Source of the DNA: Rhabdornis inornatus
Lineage: Eukaryota > Chordata > Aves > Passeriformes > Rhabdornithidae
Direction: 5' to 3'
NCBI GenBank assembly: GCA_013397075.1
Contig: VWZS01004848.1
Span: 318,877-382,876, forward strand
Length of the DNA: 64,000 nucleotides
Shown here piece by piece: positions 1 through 12,207 of this stretch (position 1 is its first letter; the number at the start of each line of letters is the position of its first letter). A program made the translations under genes and the position numbers. The notes beneath the pieces are model-generated. The model was not told where the DNA came from. It saw only the letters and a program-made list of their open reading frames with translations, and made no database searches.

Positions 1-390
1 GTGTGCAGCACTCTCTTAAATCTAATGCTAGAATTAGCATTATCAAAGAGTTTCAAAGTGCTGGATTTCTTATGCTTAAAACACTGTCCATTAAAGTAGC
101 TAGTGTTAGAGTAGTTTCTTTAATCCTTCTCTGATCACCTAAAGACATTAATATATTTTCTCACATTGTTTTCTAAAGAGATATAAATTAAAGTATGGGA
201 TATAAATTAAAAAATTCCTTTCTGTTGCAGCTGGTGCTCTGTTTTTCTACTGTGGAAGGAAACATTTCTGCATATGTAGTTCAATGGCTTGTTGAGATGT
301 GATTAGTTTGTGAGTATGTCTGAAAGAATATCCACAGGTACAGAACTGAAAAAAAAAATAGAATAAACAGTTTTATGGGTACTCTTTCAC
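1..390. other. Unique AT-rich DNA, no feature seen
   Basis: No open frame of note, no RNA gene and no repeat family recognised. It is the left flank of the first LTR. Confidence 0.6.
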
Positions 391-834
391 GTGAGAAGGT
401 AGTGAACAGCCTGGGACTCTGCTTTGGGGCAGGGGAGGAGTGTGAGGAGAAAGGAGTAGCAGAGAGAATATGTGATGAATGGAACCATAGCTCACATTCC
501 CCCTACCCTGAGCTGATGAGGTGGAGGTAGACAATTCAAGAGTGAAGTTGAGCCCAGGAAGGGGTGGGGTGTTTAAGGTTTTGTTTTTATTTCTTATTAT
601 CCTACTCTGATTTTGAGTAATATATCAGGTAATTTAGGTAACATTATTTGGTAGTATATTAAGCTAGTTTCCCCAAGTCAAGTCTGTTTTGCCCATGGTG
701 GTAGCTGTGAGTGATCTTTCCCTGTACTTATCTCAATGCCTTTGTTGTATTTTTCCCCATCTGTCCAGTGGAGGGATGTGATAGATTGGCTTTTGTGGAC
801 ACCTGGTATCCAGACAAGGTCAACCCACCATACA
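391..834 (+). mobile_element. 5'-truncated LTR, ERVL-like avian family
   Basis: This stretch aligns by eye with the reverse complement of 22631-23555 in the same window. Shared blocks include AGTGAAGTTGAGCC (542-555), TTTCCCCAAGTC (668-679), GTGAGTGATCT (708-718), CTGTCCAG (761-768), and the terminal part with ACCTGGTATCCAG and GGTCAACC. The element strand is plus, and the 3' end lies near ACCCACCATACA (823-834). The first roughly half of the LTR is missing. Between 632 and 668 the copy is rearranged relative to its partner, and the AATAAA present in the partner is not intact. Assignment to an ERVL-like (class III) avian LTR family is from recollection of that family and was not checked against a library. 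It has no intact genes. Confidence 0.75.
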
Positions 835-1140
835 GTGACAGAGAAATCACTGTTTGGCATAAAAGAGAAAGTTGAACATGATGAAACTGTGATGGATCAC
901 TGGAACAAATTAGGCATACAGTGGACACACATTGCAGAATGCACTGTGGCAGGACACTGCAGCATGGGTTCATGAAGGAACTGCACAGCATCATGAAATA
1001 CAAAATGTATGGGTATAACCTCTTTCTTCAGAAGCCGTATTTCAGGCTTTAAAAATCAGAGAACTTATACCAGGAAATAATCTCTTGCCCTCTCTCCTTA
1101 ATCATTGATGCTACCACTGTCAGAAATAACCTACTGGCAG
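835..1140 (+). pseudogene. Possible decayed retroviral internal sequence
   Basis: Directly after the LTR end, one plus frame stays open to the stop after residue 79 of a frame starting at 736. It contains residues such as KEKVEHDETV and WTHIAECTVAGHC. After a one-base shift the neighbouring frame continues for about 18 codons (starting CWVHEGTAQH). A position just 3' of a plus-strand LTR is where the internal region of a provirus would lie, so this may be a gag-region remnant. I see no primer-binding site, no zinc knuckle and no other gene piece. The function is not recognised, and the call rests mainly on position. Confidence 0.3.
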
Positions 1141-4100
1141 AAGTAGATCTTTGTTATAACAAAAAACCACACTAGAAAACGAAAAAAAGAGAAATATACG
1201 AACAATTTAGGGAAGACATGAAGTTTACATCTAGCCTAATAAATTAAACAGTCCCTGGGACCATTTTCAGATGTTTTGTGCCAACCAGCACAACCTAGCC
1301 TTAAAAGAGAGTGGCCATATGCAAACTGTATATTCAGAAATATTCCTGGTTAACGTTAAATGCCAGACAATGTCTAGGAATTTTGTTGCAGAGTACCAGT
1401 TGGCTCAGGCCAAAGGTATCACTTGTACTGCTCAAACAATTTAATGTCAGGGATAATTGTATGCCATTTTCCAGAAGTTGTTTAATATCCTGCTATAGAT
1501 ATTAATAAATATCTATAACTAGATAAACTTCTTTTACTGCACATACACCACTTAAAGGACAGCAGTGATAAATATAAACATTCTTCATTAATGTAAAACA
1601 GATGATTTATATTTTGTAGTATAATCCTCCTACACATGAAAGAATTATTGATATAAATAAAAAATAATTGCTGAATACTTTTTATCTTTTCTAAATATTT
1701 CTTTCCCATACTTTCTCATGTTTAACATAAAGTTCTGTTAAGACCAGCAAAGCAACAGAAAGGAAAGCAAGATCTTTAAAAGTAATCTTTGCATTTGTTT
1801 CCATTTTCTTCTGAAGCTAAAAATTGCAATGCATCAGAACTTGTACACAAAAGCTCAAGTGCTAAAGTTATACCAGTAAGCACAATATATTTTATTCCAC
1901 AGAAAATATCATATTTGGGCTGTTCTGAATGCTGTGCTCCAAAACCAAATCTTGGGACAGTAACATTACCCCAGATAAACCTTGGAGAAGGCAAATCCTG
2001 GTATGAGCATCATCGCCAGGGCACTTCAAATTTATCATACTCACTGAAACATGGAATAATAAAATAAAACCTAACCCAATTGCATGATAATGAAATAAAG
2101 TTTCAGTTTTAAAAAAATGCTTTGGCCTTCTCTTTGTATCCTTATCAATCTGCTAATCTAAGAATGGCTAGCTCTACACAGACCAAATAACTCTAATTGC
2201 ACAATTACTGCATTAGGACTATTCCATTTACCCAGCAAATTGATTGGCCAAACATACTAAGTACTTTATTATAATATAGAATTTCATAAGAAACTACAAC
2301 CAATGTTGATGTTCAGGACTGTTGAGAAGAAAATGCAGGGCCAGGGTTTTAGCTAATGTAGATTGGTAGGGATCCACTAGCTTAAATTGGCTTCACTGAT
2401 TCACTGGCTGAAGCACACAGCTGTACGTACCAGTATGTTCTGCATGCTCCTTCTTCAGTATAATCACACTTCAGCTCATCATGATGTTTGTGTTCCTGTG
2501 TCAGATGGACCACATTCCAGAGGCATATTGCTTGCAGGAAAGACTGTCAATTTGCAAAATCCCATTAAAATTACAACTGAATCATTCCAGTAAACAAACT
2601 TAAAGATTTAGTTGCTTTGTCATGAAGCTTACTAGAATCAATTGAAAAGCAAACATTAAACTTGTGTAATGTTTAAATATTCAGAATAAAACATGAATGC
2701 AGGCTAAAAAACTGCAGTACAGAAATGGTACTTTAACAGTGTGCATCTTCCAAGAATCCATAAATGTTGCAGAACAATATTAATCAATGTGTATTGCAAC
2801 ACAGATCATTATTCTGTGTTTTTGAGAGTAGGATTAGGACCATATTAATTAAAGTTTCTTTTCTGTCTTGGACTTTAAATTCAACTTCTGTTCACTAGAG
2901 ATGATATCTTTTGACCAAAAAACCTAGAGGTATAAAGGCTAATGTTGCTTTTGTAGGGAAAACATAATTCATTTTGTTCTTTGTAGCAGAGTGAAGCAAA
3001 ATTCAGGAAGACTTTAATGGGAGGTCTTTGTTGTGACATCAATGCGATATTGGTTGATATTTTGGCAGTTATTGTTCCAGGATTTTGAAAGTCTTCATAG
3101 ATAACCCTATAATAAAAAATCCAATTACCTAAAATCAGTTGGGTAGTTTTAGATGTCTTAGGATACTGTGGTTGGCCTCTAGCTGTCCCTCTTGAATGGC
3201 ATCTATCTTCTGAAGGTTTATCTCCAAAGACAGTAAAGGTTTATGGATAAGTAACTGAATCACAGATGTTTACATTCAGCTAAGCTGAATTACTCTGCTG
3301 ATTCTATCAGCTAGGTTTTCTTGAAGTACAGACAGCTAGAATGATGTTCAGTTGCTAAAACTTATGCATCTAGTACCATTTTAATGATCTTGTGAATATA
3401 ATACATATATATATATTGAGCAAATAAACAAGGCTGGTATTTATACCACAATAACTGCAGGAGATCCATACATTCTAGAACAAGAAACTAGAAAGTTTGA
3501 ACATAAGGATGTTTCAAACATCATTAGATGCCTCTGTTTAAGCAACTAAATCCTACATGCACATCTGTAGACATGCAAGCCTAGGTATTTCACTCTCTGA
3601 CTGAAATCCATCCTTCCTGTGCTGGATATTGTTCTTCATAATAGAAGTGCAGCGGGATCAAAAAACAGGGTAAAGCTGTTTACGATTGATAAAGTAACCA
3701 TTGCAACTGCTTGTGCAGTTGTTAAGGGACTTTGATTCAAGCAAAGGAATAGAATTTTAAAAAAAACAGTTAATGACCAAGCCCCTAAATCAATAACATT
3801 AGGGTCTCTCCTTAATAAAGGTTATGAAAAATGTCTTAACTAAGACTTCTTTTTTTCTAATTTCTGATTTCATACATGAGCTATTTAGCTTCCTGAGTTT
3901 ACAGAATAATTGTGCAGGACTATACTGGGAAAGTTATTGAGAAAATATTTACATATTCAGGATCATAATTTTAATATTTATATAACAGTAAAACTACCAA
4001 AAGTTTAATATACACTTGGCATATAATATGAGTCTTATCCAACTTGTCTAGGCTTCTTAAGTTTTTTAAGGTAAATCTTGTTTTAGGCACCTGATGAGTG

Positions 4101-4930
4101 ATTAAGCTTACCTTAATGCAAATATTCTAGATGAGATTCAATTACAGGAAACATGTATTCTTAATATTCAAAATATTTTACTAACAATATGAATTTCAGA
4201 AGTAGTCTTTAATGAAATATTTCAGGAAAAAGGTCATGATTTTGAGGGCAGTAAACTTCACTAATTCCTAGAGCTGTGTTTCAAGATGTATCCTTTTTCC
4301 AGCCTTATCACAGATATGTAGAGGAACTATTTTCTGCTGACATGTACCAGCTTATAGCATAACACCTTGAGTTTCATGATCATTGGGATATGGAGTTGCA
4401 AAAAGAGGTTACAGTTTCTTTATCCTTTTCTATAATCTACTTTGGCTATGGATATTTTCCTTTTGCATGTCAAGAACCACCATCTACACAGGCACATGGT
4501 GGCAGACGTTGTGCAGTCCAAGTCCCATCCAGGTTTTCACAAGAGATTAAGAGGTTCAGCTGCACACCAACAGCAGTGGAGAGCTGAGGAACCTGATTCT
4601 GATTCTTCCCATTATTAACACCAGAACTTTATAAGTTTCAACGGCTTCATGAAGAGCAATGGTCTCACAGGATTTGCAGGATAAGGCTGATGACTAGCAA
4701 AACATGCCCACTAAATAACTGAGATGGGAATAAAGATTTTTATTTCTACTTCTTAGTACACCACAGATTGAAATGATTTAAATTTAAAGATTTAAATTAT
4801 CACAAAGACAGCAACAACTCCTGTTTCAGGAACCTGATATGTTGAAGTGCAATATAATTTAAAAAGCCCACAACATAATTAGAGGTATCATTCCAAGCAT
4901 GATAATATTCTTACCTGTATGTTATTTAAA
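1141..4930. other. Unique AT-rich DNA, no gene seen
   Basis: Open frames here are short (92 aa or less) and match no family I know. There is a short (TA)n run near 3403-3416. No CR1 or LTR signature is seen. Old, unrecognisable repeats cannot be excluded. Confidence 0.6.
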
Positions 4931-4973
4931 ACAAAACAAACAAACAAACAAAACAAAACAAAACAAACCCCCC
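4931..4973. repeat. A/C-rich simple repeat (AAAC/AAAAC type)
   Basis: Alternating ACAAA and ACAAAAC units run into a C-run that touches the assembly gap. Low-complexity sequence of this kind is a common reason for a gap, so the true tract may be longer. Confidence 0.85.
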
Positions 4974-4998
4974 NNNNNNNNNNNNNNNNNNNNNNNNN
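4974..4998. other. Assembly gap (25 N)
   Basis: Exactly 25 undetermined bases between the A/C-rich tract and an AT-rich stretch. The size may be a placeholder rather than a measured length. Confidence 0.99.
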
Positions 4999-7900
4999 AT
5001 ATTTTTTTATTAAAAGAAAACCTCATCTCATGAAGGAAAAATATTAGGCATCAATTTCTCTTCTCTGGTTAATTATTTTTCCTGACCTATTTTATATTTT
5101 TAATCAATGATTATATTTAATTCACAAGCTTCAATATATTGAAGTTTATTATGAATGCCTTTTCCTTAATTCAATGTTTACATTCATTTTTCTTATTTTA
5201 AATGAAGGAGGGATGAGAAGTGCTAATTCTTTGATATGAATTGAATTTCTGGATCCTGAGAACTCTAAAGTTTAGGCTTGTTTGCTATCCTACTTCCCCC
5301 ACATGTGTTACAGGAAGCAAATATGCACTAGACTGTTTGAAATCACAAATTTTAAATCAAAATAAGAAGTCTGGGGTGTTTCAGGTTTCTTTTCAGAACT
5401 TATCCTTTTAGTCTTATATCACACAAAACTCAGGGAACCTTCTAGCCCCACAGACTTCAAAACTCAGCCCATGGTTTAGTTCTGTATGGGACAGGCTTTT
5501 ATTCAAAGGTTCAGAGATGGGAAAGTTTTGGAAGACAATTTTTTTTTTTTAATTTTATTTTCCTTTCTAGAGCTATCTTCTGTCTGTTTTTTCCTTCTTT
5601 TCCCTCCCTTATGATGTTCAGATACCTAGTGTAGAAGTGTAAGATCAGAAATTATTAATGTGAAGTTCTCTTAAAAAAATGAAAAATATTTATGAAATTA
5701 ATATATCTCTTCCTTCAACTGCATTTTATTTTCTAAAGAATTTTCTTGCAAATTAAAGAATGTATGGACTTCTAAGGAGGCAGTATAATAACTGGGTTTT
5801 AGTGTATAACAGCAGGAAATATTCTGTAAGAAGGATTTTGCACTAAATGACAGTTTTCTTCAATAGGGTGAGAAAATTTTCTGAAATTTTCCTCCAACAA
5901 TCTCTGATGGTTTTCTTTGATCAATTAAGTCATCCATGGTTCTATTACCTGAAAGTTATCTTACTGTTTTTTCTTATAAAGGCAGAGTTCAATAATGGAC
6001 AACATAGCTGCTTCACATTCTATGGAATAAAAAGGGCAGAATCTAAAGGCAATTTGTAGTTTGTTAAAGATTAATCATCCTCTGGAAGTCAGCTGCTCCC
6101 TCTCCATTGGCTGCAAAACATATCCAGTAGAGAAACTTCCGCTTGAAGCTTGAGGTTATAAATGAAGCCAAACCTCCAATATCACAATGTTGAGTACAGT
6201 GCCTTTGAAATGGCTTGTTTCTTTCTACATAAATACAATGATATTAGACTTAGAAGTATTCTCAAAATATCTAGAAGCAATTAAAATTAATTCTCTATAA
6301 ATATAGACATTATTGGAGCATGATTTTATCTTTGAAGTTTCAAATTACATAGGCCAACCTTCTTTGCAGCATTGCCTGATTATATAATTTAAATAAGTGT
6401 AGTAAAAAATGTGGTCAAAATACAAAAGAACTGTATTATTTAAAGTACTTTCAAAGTAAGTCCCTCAGCTTTGAAAATGTGTAGCCTATTTGATTTGAAA
6501 CATAAGTCCGCTGACATCCAAAATATGCTGACTGCACAGACAGCCTGTTGGTTATTTTACTTAGTAAGGACATAACTGTTTAAAGACATCTGCATTTAAA
6601 AATATTTGTTGGTCTCCTCCATATCAGTTGTGCTATATTGTTTGATGTTTGTCACCCCATTTCTGACTTCCACTGCAGAATGTCTCAATGTCAGGGACTA
6701 CTGATGGATGCCTTTGTTAACTAATTAAAACAAACTTTCTGCAGCAGGGATCCAGAATGCAGTTCTGGAAAAGTTTCATGAAATACATTTTTCAATAGGT
6801 AATGTTGAGAAAGCCCTTTTATGTTTTATCACATATTTTATAAGGATTTCTTTCCTTACCAGGTCTAGCTCAGTAGAGAGGCATACATTTAACTATAAAC
6901 ACAAAAGTCCTTTTAAATCTATTGAAAACACTGAGATATTTTCTTGCTGCAGACGGTTTCTATCTATGTTCATATTTACATCTGGGCCTCACAGGGGTTG
7001 TGTGAAGAAAATTTCTGGACTAGGAAAGATAAGAAAATATTTCAGTTTGACAAAAGCACAAAAATCTGCCTGCTGGTTCCCTTTCCAGAAATAAATCCTG
7101 GCAGACTATGATCTATTTATTCTCAAATTAGTTCATGGAACTATATAAAGGTGTTTTACCATTTCTATTCCATGTGGTCTTCACTTTTCGACTAATAATC
7201 CATCTGATCTAAACCCCAGAAATTTAGATTCTTATACTTATTCTCATTTTACATAGTGGATTGCACTTCTGTGTAGTTTCTTACTTGCTAAGTTTGATAA
7301 AATAAAAGAAAATATGCAATAAATGATTTTCCCTATTTTATATTATATATTCAGTAGTCTTTGATAGGAAGAAAACATTGTATTGTTAAATAAATAACTG
7401 TAATAAAAATGGCACTCTTATTTGAATTTCACATTTCTATTTTGGAAAATTAGCACCATTGTATTTTTAGTTCTGTAACATAAATTTCAGGACACCATAA
7501 AAATGTTATGTCTCAGGTGTTAAGATTTTCCGTTTCCAATTTAAAAGTCTTGAAAATATGTTTGCTGGGATATTTGTGTAAAATCTACATGAGCCCATTG
7601 TATCTTCCTGAAACAGAAATCTGTTGAAGAAATTTAAGGAAACCTTAAAACCTAAAAAGCTTGTTCACCCTTATGCTGATATACTTATGTCATAAGTTCT
7701 ATGGGTTTAATATTGCTAATGCCAGGTTTGTTGTGAATAGAGTACATCTAGAGTACAGTTTACTTACTCTTTATGTAGAGTTCTACAGCTAAGGGAGATT
7801 ATTCTTATCCTCGAAGTTTTGAAAAAGTCTAAACTCTGCTCCTTTGCAGAGCAGAAGAAGAAAAACATGCTGTATGAACTAGTAGAGAGGCAACTCAGAA

Positions 7901-8553
7901 ACATCAGTCATAGAAAAATTAGTTTCAAGAAAGCATGAAGAAAGCTAAAAACCAAATCCCTGTGAAAAATCTGTCTTTCACAGGCTGAAAAATGTTACCT
8001 TTTATTTTTCTCTTTCTTTTTTTTTCTTTTTTTTCCCCTAAAGACTTTAAAATAACAGACTTGTAACTTCAACCAAAGGAGGGGCAAAGGGGTGAAATGA
8101 CTTTGACTTATCAAACTGACAGGGATGGACCAAGACAGATTACTGAAGCGGTAATCAGTGCAGTTTACCCACAGCTCAACCTCGGGAACTCCTAAGAAAG
8201 AAAAAGATATGAAAAAATGATATGAAGTCATCAGAAGTTACATAGATTTGCATCAAGAAAGAGGACACATCTGATAGCTATCTGCAAGTTTTAAGGGCAA
8301 CACAAAAGATACCTCATAACTTCGTAATAGCTTTATTAAATTTGATTTGCAACAGAAAATATCATTCATTAATGAATGGATTTGGTTTCAGATCTGTAAG
8401 CATAAAAAAATTTTGGTCCTCCATTTAGTTTAGAGTTTAGGACAGATTGAAGAATAACATCATTGGACAGTGATGAAATTTTATTTCAAAGTTTTAGGGA
8501 AGATATAGCTGTATATTTTTGTAAGTGGAAATAGAATTGGAAATACAAAGATA
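4999..8553. other. Unique AT-rich DNA, no gene seen
   Basis: No coding frame above about 78 aa. There are T-rich runs at 5539-5550 and 8010-8037. No mobile element signature is recognised. Confidence 0.6.
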
Positions 8554-8586
8554 TAAAAAAAAAAAACAACAAAACCAAACCAAACC

Positions 8587-8628
<42 letters not shown>

Positions 8629-8629
8629 C
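8554..8629. repeat. A-run, AAACC units and (AAC)n microsatellite
   Basis: An A-rich run and AAACC-like units (about 8571-8590) lead into about 14 uninterrupted AAC/CAA triplets (8588-8629). The long Val/Leu runs in minus-strand frames across this site are translations of this repeat, not protein. Confidence 0.95.
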
Positions 8630-8693
8630 CACCCTCCCCCAACTGTTTTTTGAGATCCATTTGATAAGAAAACCAGAATTTTTAGCACAATCA

Positions 8694-8856
8694 CACACTG
8701 GAACAGTTTGTCTGGAGAAGATGTGGAGTCCTTGGAGATAATCAAAACTAACTGGACAAGATCTTGGGCAACCAGCACTAGTTTTATCCTGCTTCAGCAC
8801 GGGATCTTGGAACTAGATTACTGCCTGAGGTCCTTTCCTACTTCAGTCGTTCTGAG
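8694..8856 (+). mobile_element. CR1 LINE 3' fragment
   Basis: The order of blocks follows the avian CR1 3' untranslated region: CACTGGAACAGTTTGTCTGG, GTGGAGTCCTTGGAGATA, AACTGGACAAGATCTTGGGC, a CTGCTTCAGCACGGGATCTTGG block, then GAGGTCCTTTCC, ending in GTCGTTCTGAG where the terminal ATTCTGTG repeats would lie. It is strongly 5' truncated, as is usual for CR1, and contains no coding part. The 108-aa plus frame over it is a chance frame. Confidence 0.85.
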
Positions 8857-9470
8857 CTTCTGCCATATGTTTTTTAATATTTTTTTTTATATTTTAAGCA
8901 TACCCAAATTCTGTTTATGGGAGAAGATTGCCAGTTTAGTCAGGTATTTGAAGCAAATGACAACAAATAAAAAGAGCTATGCAGAGATATTATTCATGTC
9001 ACCTAAGAAAATGATAACCTGTATCACAGTCTAGCCCTGTCAAGACTGGAAGAAAGGAAACTAGAAGGATCTGTCATGATTACAAGACAAGAGGTCTCAA
9101 ATCTTTCTTAATTAAGTAATTGATTCCCAATAGCTAAGTCATATTACATTAATGTAATGGACTAGTGAAAACAAATATATTTCACAGGCGATTCAAAACC
9201 TCAGTACTGAGCCGCATCTTGAATCTTTTTCAAGATGAACATGAAAATATAAAAGCAGTGGTGGTGCAGATACAGACATTGTAGAGAGCAAACTTACAAT
9301 TTTAAGCAACATTGCAGATGTCTGGTGCATTATTACATTATTACATATTGACATCATCAGCAGAAAATTAAGCAACAAGAGGAAATTCTGAGAAGATATA
9401 CAGAAGATAAGATTATCTTCTTAAATCTATTCAATATTTTTCTCCTTTGAGCTTACATCTAAAATAATCA
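8857..9470. other. Unique AT-rich DNA, no feature seen
   Basis: Nothing recognised apart from short A/T-rich runs. Confidence 0.55.
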
Positions 9471-9509
9471 GATAAGATATAATAAATAATAAGATAAGAT
9501 ATAATAAAT
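9471..9509. repeat. Two-copy 22-bp tandem repeat
   Basis: GATAAGATATAATAAAT occurs at 9471-9487 and again exactly at 9493-9509, a period of 22 bases. An (AAAT)n run lies further on at about 9606-9621. Confidence 0.85.
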
Positions 9510-9797
9510 GAATAGTAAGATAATCAGGTAACTGACTATTTTTCCATTGCTTTAGACATGCAGATTATAGTCCCTGAAACACACAGAAGAATTTCAGGGG
9601 GAATGATAAATAAATAAATAAATTGGAAGATCCAATCTGGAATATGCTGTAAACACAGCTTTGATATATATGTCAGGAGCAAGTATCAGAACTGGGTCAT
9701 GCATGTCCAGAACTCCAGGCAAGTCAGATGTGAGTATTTTGCAGAGATCTTCCACATTTTAGTTAGATACAAGCTGTTGGAAACACTGCCTCCTGGG

Positions 9798-9819
9798 GTG
9801 TGTGTGGGTGTGGGTGTGT
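9798..9819. repeat. Short GT/GGGTGT simple repeat
   Basis: GTGTGTGGGTGTGGGTGTG abuts the 3' end of the following minus-strand CR1 copy. Confidence 0.8.
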
Positions 9820-9820
9820 T

Positions 9821-10242
9821 ACAGAATCACAGCATGGTTGAGGTGGGAAAGAATATCTTGAAATCGAGCAGCCTAGCTCCATTATCCTTCTTAATCAGAA
9901 GCCTTGGAAAATGTTCCATTGAGTTTAGAAAATCTCCAAGGATGAAGACTCCACAACCTCTCTGGGAAACCCATGAGAGTGTTTTACTGTCCTCAAAGCA
10001 AAAAGTTATATCTTGTGTTTGGATAGAATTTCCTGGATTTTAAACTTTGCCCTTTGCCCCTTGTTCTGTCATTGGGAATTGATGAGAAGAGTCTGGATCC
10101 TTCAATCCCTCCCATCAAGTATACACACATTTTAAAATCACCCCAAACCTTCTCTTTTCCAGGATAAGCCGTTCCAGCTCTCTCAGTCCCTCCTCATTTG
10201 AAAGGTTCTCCTGCCAGAAGACTCCAACCAGATCATAATGTG
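9821..10242 (-). mobile_element. CR1 LINE 3' fragment
   Basis: Read on plus, it opens with ACAGAATCACAGCATGG, the reverse complement of the CR1 terminal repeat. It continues with GGTGGGAAAGAATATCTTG, AAGACTCCACAACCTCTCTG, TTGCCCCTTGTTCTGTCA and TTCCAGCTCTCTCAGTC, all in normal CR1 order. It is 5' truncated (the right end on plus), and the exact right limit is uncertain by about 30 bases. Divergence from the usual CR1 3' end is high, so this is an old copy. Confidence 0.85.
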
Positions 10243-12207
10243 ACTGCTGAAAATACTTTGTGAATCTAGTCCAAGTTGGGTGGAAAACTACATTAGGAGT
10301 AGTTTTGAATTTAGACATCAAACCATTTACCTAACTCAGAACTTGATAGATGTATAGTGAAACAGGGTAACTTCAGAATTCATCAGCACACCAAAATTTT
10401 AATGCCTTAAATTTTGGATTTGACTTAATAAGATAGGACATCCTCTACATCTTTCTCTAATCATAGCCCAGAAATAATTTGTGTTGCTAAAAATGTGTTC
10501 AGTATCTTTAATCGACCTGCCAAATACACACAGACCTTCAGCATCCTACTGTAGAACTAATCCCTCTAAACTGCATATGCATAATTAACCACAGTATTGC
10601 ACACCTCTAAATATGATTAATATTTTTTTAAGTCATCAGCAATTATTCTACAAGGAGAAAAAAATAATTAATAAAAAAGCGACATCAGTAGATACAAGAA
10701 AATAAATATGAATGCCAGTTCATTTCTGATCAGCATGAAACTTCCTGATAATACCATGCAAAATGTAGCATTGATTTTACAAATATGGGTAATGAAGATT
10801 TGAGTGGCAAAGTGTGTGTCAAAAGTATGTAAATGAATTGATGTTTAATCTACCTATGCCTAAGAAAAGCAATCACCTCCTGCAGAAGGATTGCTTTTAT
10901 TTTAGTAATGTTAGCTGATGAAATCCCAGCACTCTAACAAGGGTTTATAATTTGATAAAAATTACTGGTGACTGGATCTGCATTTTCTTCAAACTGCTGC
11001 CCTGCTTCTTGCTAAGTGCACTGCTGACATATTTGATATTGAACTTGAACTTAAAAATTACTATCCCAGTAGATGTTTATTAGATTTAGCGGCTGAAGTA
11101 AACCTAGACATGGTGCCCACAGTACAATCTAAAAACAGATCTTATTTATGTGTGCCGGGAAATGTTGCACATTTCTTCCAGGAAAAAAGAGAAAATCAGA
11201 AATAACAAGAGCAAAAACACCCACAAAGCAAGGTATTATCCATGCTATTAGAGGGCCAAAGAAAATTGACCTGTGTTAGACTAATGTAATGTCATCTTTG
11301 AAAACATTACAATACTGTGTAATGCAATTTATTTTCATATAATCGTTTTAATACTCATTATTGGGAAAAAGCTTGACAGAAAAAAAAAAAAGGCAGTTAT
11401 AAATTTGATGCACGCCATGAGCTGAGGTAGAATAATCTCAGTATGGGGATCTAATTTTTCATGGGAAAATATTACACACTTTTTAGTAGGAACTCAATGA
11501 ATATGGTTCATTTGAAATTGTTTCCAAAAATACCTATAAAGTTAGCAGAAGTGGTAATATATGAAGGAAAACACCCACAGAAATGTTTAACTCTAATAAT
11601 ATATGCTTATCCCTAGAGAACCAATATAATTTTTGAAATGAAATATAGTAGAATATTCTGACAAATACTGCAAACTGTTTTTTCTAGCTTATGGATTACT
11701 GTAATGCTATAACCCTAGACACCATGTAACTCTCTACTTGTTTGCTAAGACTTCTGCTCAGTAAGACCTGTAATTTTGTGCTGTACATACAAAAGTCAGT
11801 CAAAGAAATACACACTGTATTTCAATGTGACCAGGGCTCACTGGCGTTGAAAGTCTCATATGTCTGTAGGAAGCATTCTGCTGGGGTTCTGTGTGATTTC
11901 TGTCATCCCTTCATCTCCTTTTGTTCTACAGTTCTTTGCTGTCATTGATCAATAACATTGAGCTAGTATGAGCAGAGCACATCTCAGAAGGATTCAGTGT
12001 TGAATTTCAAGCGAAGTTTGACTGTTGTATATCATTTAGTGTCAACTGTGGTACAAATATCACAAGGATTGTCTAGATGAAGTAGAAGGAGTGATAAATA
12101 TAGGAAAGAAAAAAAGAAACACAAAGTCATAAAAAGACAACAAAAAGAGAAAGGAAAAGAAGAATGTGTATATAAGGAAATCAGGAGCAGTCCCAGATGA
12201 ATTAGTG
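10243..12207. other. Unique AT-rich DNA, no gene seen
   Basis: No coding frame of note. It contains the 10-bp inverted repeat at 10865-10898 and A-runs near 11379-11392. No mobile element is recognised. Confidence 0.6.
10865..10898. repeat. Perfect 10-bp inverted repeat
   Basis: AAAAGCAATC (10865-10874) and its exact reverse complement GATTGCTTTT (10889-10898) flank a 14-base spacer. It could form a hairpin. No function is assigned. Confidence 0.8.

Noticed and set aside
8486..8800. Minus frames with poly-Val or poly-Leu runs
   Set aside because: Artefact of the (AAC)n microsatellite and the overlapping CR1 fragment.
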